Shown here: piece by piece, positions 60,688-64,000 of the stretch
How the letters are laid out: the number at the start of each line of letters is the position of its first letter
Numbering within the stretch: position 1 is the first letter of the stretch
Source: Nilaparvata lugens
Taxonomy: Eukaryota > Arthropoda > Insecta > Hemiptera > Delphacidae
Direction: 5' to 3'
DNA: 64,000 nt
Assembly (NCBI RefSeq): GCF_014356525.2
Contig: NC_052505.1
Location: 6,423,171 to 6,487,170, forward strand
The notes under the pieces: generated by a model
Database searches by the model: none
What the model saw: the letters and a program-made list of their open reading frames with translations, nothing else
Told to the model about the DNA's origin: nothing
Translations under genes and position numbers: made by a program

Positions 60688-60870
60688 TTAATAAGAACAA
60701 TATGAAAACTTGTAGTACCCTTTATTAATAAAAATATTACGACTAGTTTCGACCGTAACTTGAGTCTTTTAAAAATATGTCATTGTCAAAATGACCTAAG
60801 TTATGAACGAAACTAGTCCTTGTAATATTTTCAATAATAAATGGTACTACAAGTTTTGTTCTTATTGATT
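60688..60870. mobile_element. ~180-bp fold-back element
   Basis: Two imperfect arms of about 60-80 bp pair around a short centre near 60785. ACTTGTAGTACC on the left pairs with GGTACTACAAGT on the right, and GACTAGTTTCG with CGAAACTAGTC. The outer TAATAAGAACA/TGTTCTTATTGA also pairs, with one small bulge. A related half-element lies at 26949-27040. There is no coding capacity; it is MITE-like. Confidence 0.8.
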
Positions 60871-61520
60871 TGTAAAAAAGTAACCCATTCAAGTGAAGTT
60901 TTTTTTATTAAATATATTATTAATGAGTTTGAACTCTCGAATTTCATAGAAAGTAATATTAGATATGATTAATATGCCCATATCTAATGATTACAATCCT
61001 TGAATTCGGATTTGCTTATTTTCAATTATCTTTGAGTATGAATCCTTGAATCCTATAGTGCTGATAGTATACCAGTACCTATCTTGGATAATAAATTCTT
61101 GAAGAACTACGAAAGAGGAAAAATGAATGTAGAATTTTGGGAGGAAAAATGGCCCTAGCATGATTATTAATTTTTGTAGAAGTGAGAAAAATATATTTAT
61201 TGAATTTTGTTTTTCTTTCTTATTTTCAATCGATTGCTAGTAATTTGGATCTCTTATGATAAACGTTTCTATCAAGTTACTCTGACTGTTCCAATAGAAT
61301 TCTCAAGTCCTGGATAGAGAACTAATAACTCAGATTTGAAAAATTGAAGCACCAATTCCAACTATAGTGTAAAAATTATATTTGAGAAGGTTTTTTTTAC
61401 CAAGACACTCCCCAAGTAAAGCATTGAAAACATAAATTTTTCCATTATAATTTTCCTCGATTACAAACCCATCAAGTTCTTTCGCTCTTTTCTTGCCTTC
61501 TTCATTCGTTCAGCACTTCC
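60871..61520. other. Intronic, nothing recognised
   Basis: AT-rich sequence without supported features. Confidence 0.5.
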
Positions 61521-62000
61521 TCGACGTCCTCACATTTCAAAATTCGTGCCTTTAGCTCGTTCTTTTTTGGCTGGCTTGTCGGTTTCTGGGCTGGCATTTT
61601 TCGTTAGACAATACAGCATAGCAAAAGGCCGTCGGCAAGTTGCAATGTTAGCCGTCATGTTGAGTGCGCCATGTTGTGAATACACTGCTCTGGTGGCCAG
61701 GCGTGGGATGATCAACATCAGCATCAACATCAACATCAGTTGGCTTCGACCCCCGTCGACTTCTCATTACAGAACGCATCCAAAGTGCTCACTGGTTCGC
61801 TTGTCATGTCCTCCCGCTCCCATGGCTGGCGTATATGCATACGTGCTATTCTGCCACCGAGTCTGTCTGCATACATTATTCAAGTTCGACACCCAACTAG
61901 TCCCCTTTCTTCCCGACGCTTTACAATTTGTACATGTGATAGACATGTTAGCGACCTTGGTGCTATACAATGTGAGAGGTGTGGTTTCAGGTATTTTAAA
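61521..62000 (+). other. GC-richer intronic block with overlapping open frames
   Basis: A 182-codon frame (61546-62094), an 89-codon frame (61740-62009) and minus-strand frames all coincide, so none is clearly coding. A CATCAGCATCAACATCAACA tract precedes TTGGCTTCGACC at 61740. An alternative grh exon or a regulatory element is possible, but I recognise no Grainyhead sequence in it. Confidence 0.25.
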
Positions 62001-62160
62001 AACGGATGAAAATAATCGAATATATCAGCGTTCTATGTTGGAGTCTCTTTCTAATCGAATGCAACCGCGTTTTAGACTGGAGTCTCTACATTGATTTTAA
62101 ATGGATACAGAGAAATTTAATCTAATTTCTTATAATATAATAATATGAATGATGTTTCAG

Positions 62161-62312
62161 ACGTTCGACTACACGGAAATGTGTGGAGCCGGTCAACTGC
62201 TGGACGGTGGCAGTCGACCCGCGCATGCGTCCCCCTCCCCCGGCGCCCGGTCACGGCCCTGGCACGACTTTGGACGCCAGAACGACGCCGACAAAATACA
62301 AATACCAAAAGT
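62161..62312 (+). CDS. grh: Grainyhead exon entering the DNA-binding domain
   Basis: The exon starts after ATGATGTTTCAG in phase 0 and encodes TFDYTEMCGAGQLL, a short Gly/Ser/Pro-rich linker, then SRPWHDFGRQNDADKIQIPK. That last block is nearly invariant in insect Grainyhead and immediately precedes the CP2-type DNA-binding domain. The preferred donor is GTGAGT at 62313 (exon ends 62312, two bases of a valine codon). A weaker donor, GTGTGA, would end it at 62310. The next expected exon (the start of the CP2 domain) is not found up to 64000, so the gene continues beyond the window. Confidence 0.95.
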
Positions 62313-62408
62313 GTGAGTACTCAATTACAATTCATCAATTAGTCATAAATAATTCTTTCCACAGGAACATTGGATAGATCATTTTGTGATGAGCCTAGAA
62401 AATTGGTT
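62313..62408. other. Start of the next grh intron
   Basis: It contains a strong-looking acceptor, AATTCTTTCCACAG, ending at 62365, only 53-55 bp after the donor. Reading on from it gives stops within a few to ~25 codons. Confidence 0.5.
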
Positions 62409-62525
62409 AAAGAAGATGAAGATGGTGGAGGAGAAAAAGTAGAAGAAGGAGAAGAAAAAGATGATGATGACGATGATGATGATGAAAAATAAAAAGGAAG
62501 AAGAAGAAGAAGAAGAAGAATATAT
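62409..62525 (+). repeat. Purine-rich GAA/GAT low-complexity tract
   Basis: Runs such as GATGATGATGACGATGATGA and GGAAGAAGAAGAAGAAGAAG on the + strand. Confidence 0.9.
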
Positions 62526-64000
62526 GAAAGAAGAATAAGGAGATTGAGAGAGAGATTGACTAGTTATTCGAAGAAGAATTTTCATCTTACATGAGTTAAC
62601 ATTCAATATTCAAAATCTATTGAAGTTAAGGAAATAATTCATTCCTCCATTCTTGATCTCTGTAAATAAGAGATAAATGAGCTTCAGCAGCTTCTGGTAG
62701 TATTTTCGATGTTGAAAAAATATAACAAAACTCATTAATTATTAAAGAATTATGAGTTCAACAAAGAGAATAGAATAATAATTTACAATGTTTTTAGCCT
62801 TTATTTATTCTCCTACTCCGTCAATAGTTGAAGATCGACCACGCGCTACCACTATCAGAAACTCTCATATCCTATAATATAATTCATTTTATGAAAATAT
62901 TAAAAACTCATGTCCTTCCTTCTAAAAAGTCGGAATGAAACCAGGAGAGGATTCAAATAGTTGTCACTCTACAATAATTCAAGAAGCCTCATTCCAGAAA
63001 GAGATATTAGACCCGGTAACAATGTTCCAAACTTCCAATATGAAAACAGCTGACGTTGAGGGCTGTCGGGTGCCCCCTGTTATGTGGAGAACTCAATCTG
63101 GGCTTTTCCCATGACACTGTAATTTGATATTTGATTTCTTTCACATTGAAAAGCTCAGAGAATATTTTAATACCATTAGAAGAAGGAATCGGAAACGTTA
63201 TCAGTCGGCGGCATTCTTGAAAGAAGCCTCGGCGAGTTCAGTGGGCTGTGGAATCTGTCAGGATCTCTTGGCATTCATCTTTTCAGTTTTCAACATACTT
63301 TTCAATCCGTTTTTCTACTGGAATGAATTTTTATTTAGCCTTTCAAGTGACAGGGAGAGAGTGAGACAAAAACTAACAGATCTTATTGCTGAGGATGGTG
63401 CTTTGAAGAATGCCGGACGTTTAGGCTTTCCAAAATGTTGCTCGTATAACTCAGCCGACGAAGACAACAACAAGGAGACAATACACTGTTATTTTATAGC
63501 TTTCTAATTTTGTTGTCATCTGAATAGTTTCTTCCCATATTTATTCAACTTAGAAGTTGACATGCTTTCCAATGTTGATGACCAAACAACATCATTCTGC
63601 ACTCCAGAATTTTGATTCACTGGATTCACTGAAAATTAGCAGTGTATGATTATACAGCAATGCGTTTGAAATGTATGGTTATACAATAATTTGTTTGAAA
63701 GATTCTCTGAAGCACATTAAATTAATGAGCCATTATAAAAATTTATTAGCAAATATTCAAGGGAAAAAGTTTTCTTTATGAATGCCGATGATCAAACTTA
63801 CAAGTCAAAATGTTCTTTAATGCTCTTCTAATTCCTAATCAAACTAGATCTTAGAATCGATCTAGATCTCGGATCTGGAAATCGATTCATCAACTGACTG
63901 ACTTAACAATTTAATTTCATAGTTGAGTATATTAGGTCATTTTACTATTAATAATAAGAAACTCATCCATCACCAATATCATAAATTTTCCAAGAATCGG
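62526..64000. other. Intronic, no further grh exon seen
   Basis: I searched by eye for the conserved start of the CP2 domain and did not find it. The 127-codon frame at 63124-63507 has no recognisable domain and no fitting splice context. Confidence 0.5.

Noticed and set aside
60775..60830. Hammerhead ribozyme in the fold-back element (GAAAC present)
   Set aside because: The CUGANGA core is absent on either strand; only GAAAC matches.
62145..62377. Unspliced 64-65-codon frames over the 62161 exon
   Set aside because: They are in the wrong frames. The phase-0 frame from 62161 encodes the conserved RPWHDFGRQNDADKIQIPK.
62366..62450. Possible extra exon after acceptor CTTTCCACAG at 62365
   Set aside because: The implied intron is only 53-55 bp, the reading frame stops quickly, and the sequence does not resemble the expected CP2 domain.

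Overview
The window is eukaryotic and reads as insect DNA, most likely from a sap-feeding hemipteran. It is AT-rich, with huge introns, canonical GT-AG splice sites and many low-copy repeats. The hemipteran (planthopper-like) placement is my inference from repeat families I recognise; it is not proven here. There are no bacterial-style operons.

One host gene is recognisable: the transcription factor grainyhead (grh) on the + strand. Five coding exons are clear: 39572-39880, 52401-52632, 53432-53757, 60149-60458 and 62161-62312. Their splice phases chain without conflict (2, 0, 2, 0). They encode the N-terminal transactivation region shared with vertebrate GRHL proteins (W-x-x-Y-x-x-PLTAAT, YEYYKLP), an IKREPEDL sumoylation-like motif, and the LTVDLPSPDSGIG and RPWHDFGRQNDADKIQIPK blocks that lead into the DNA-binding domain. 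The CP2-type DNA-binding and dimerisation exons are absent and should lie beyond 64000. A candidate upstream exon ends at 14316, and its phase fits the 39572 exon. If it is real, the first intron is about 25 kb.

Positions 1-13700 and the 14.3-39.5 kb and 39.9-52.4 kb introns hold no recognisable genes. They contain microsatellites, short tandem duplications, a 1.2-kb inverted-repeat element with 165-bp internal repeats, two oppositely oriented copies of a ~520-bp repeat (one between 218-bp direct duplications), LINE 3' ends, a decayed tRNA-derived SINE, fold-back elements, and several GC/CpG-richer islands that may be promoters or enhancers. One island has a perfect Grainyhead binding site and a second near-match.

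The most remarkable feature lies inside grh intron 53758-60148, in sense orientation: an apparently intact non-LTR retrotransposon. ORF1 (54671-56359) is not a normal LINE ORF1 protein. Its C-terminal half is a complete superfamily-1 RNA helicase of the tobamovirus/virgavirus type. ORF2 (56346-59375) is an apurinic-like endonuclease plus reverse transcriptase with its catalytic motifs intact. The ORFs overlap by 14 nt at a run of AUG codons, and the element ends in a perfect hairpin followed by (ATT)n. The likely reading is a LINE that has replaced or supplemented its ORF1 with a captured plant-virus-like helicase. A short 3' fragment of another element, with a clean 11-bp target duplication, sits just downstream, and a decayed antisense reverse transcriptase sits just upstream.
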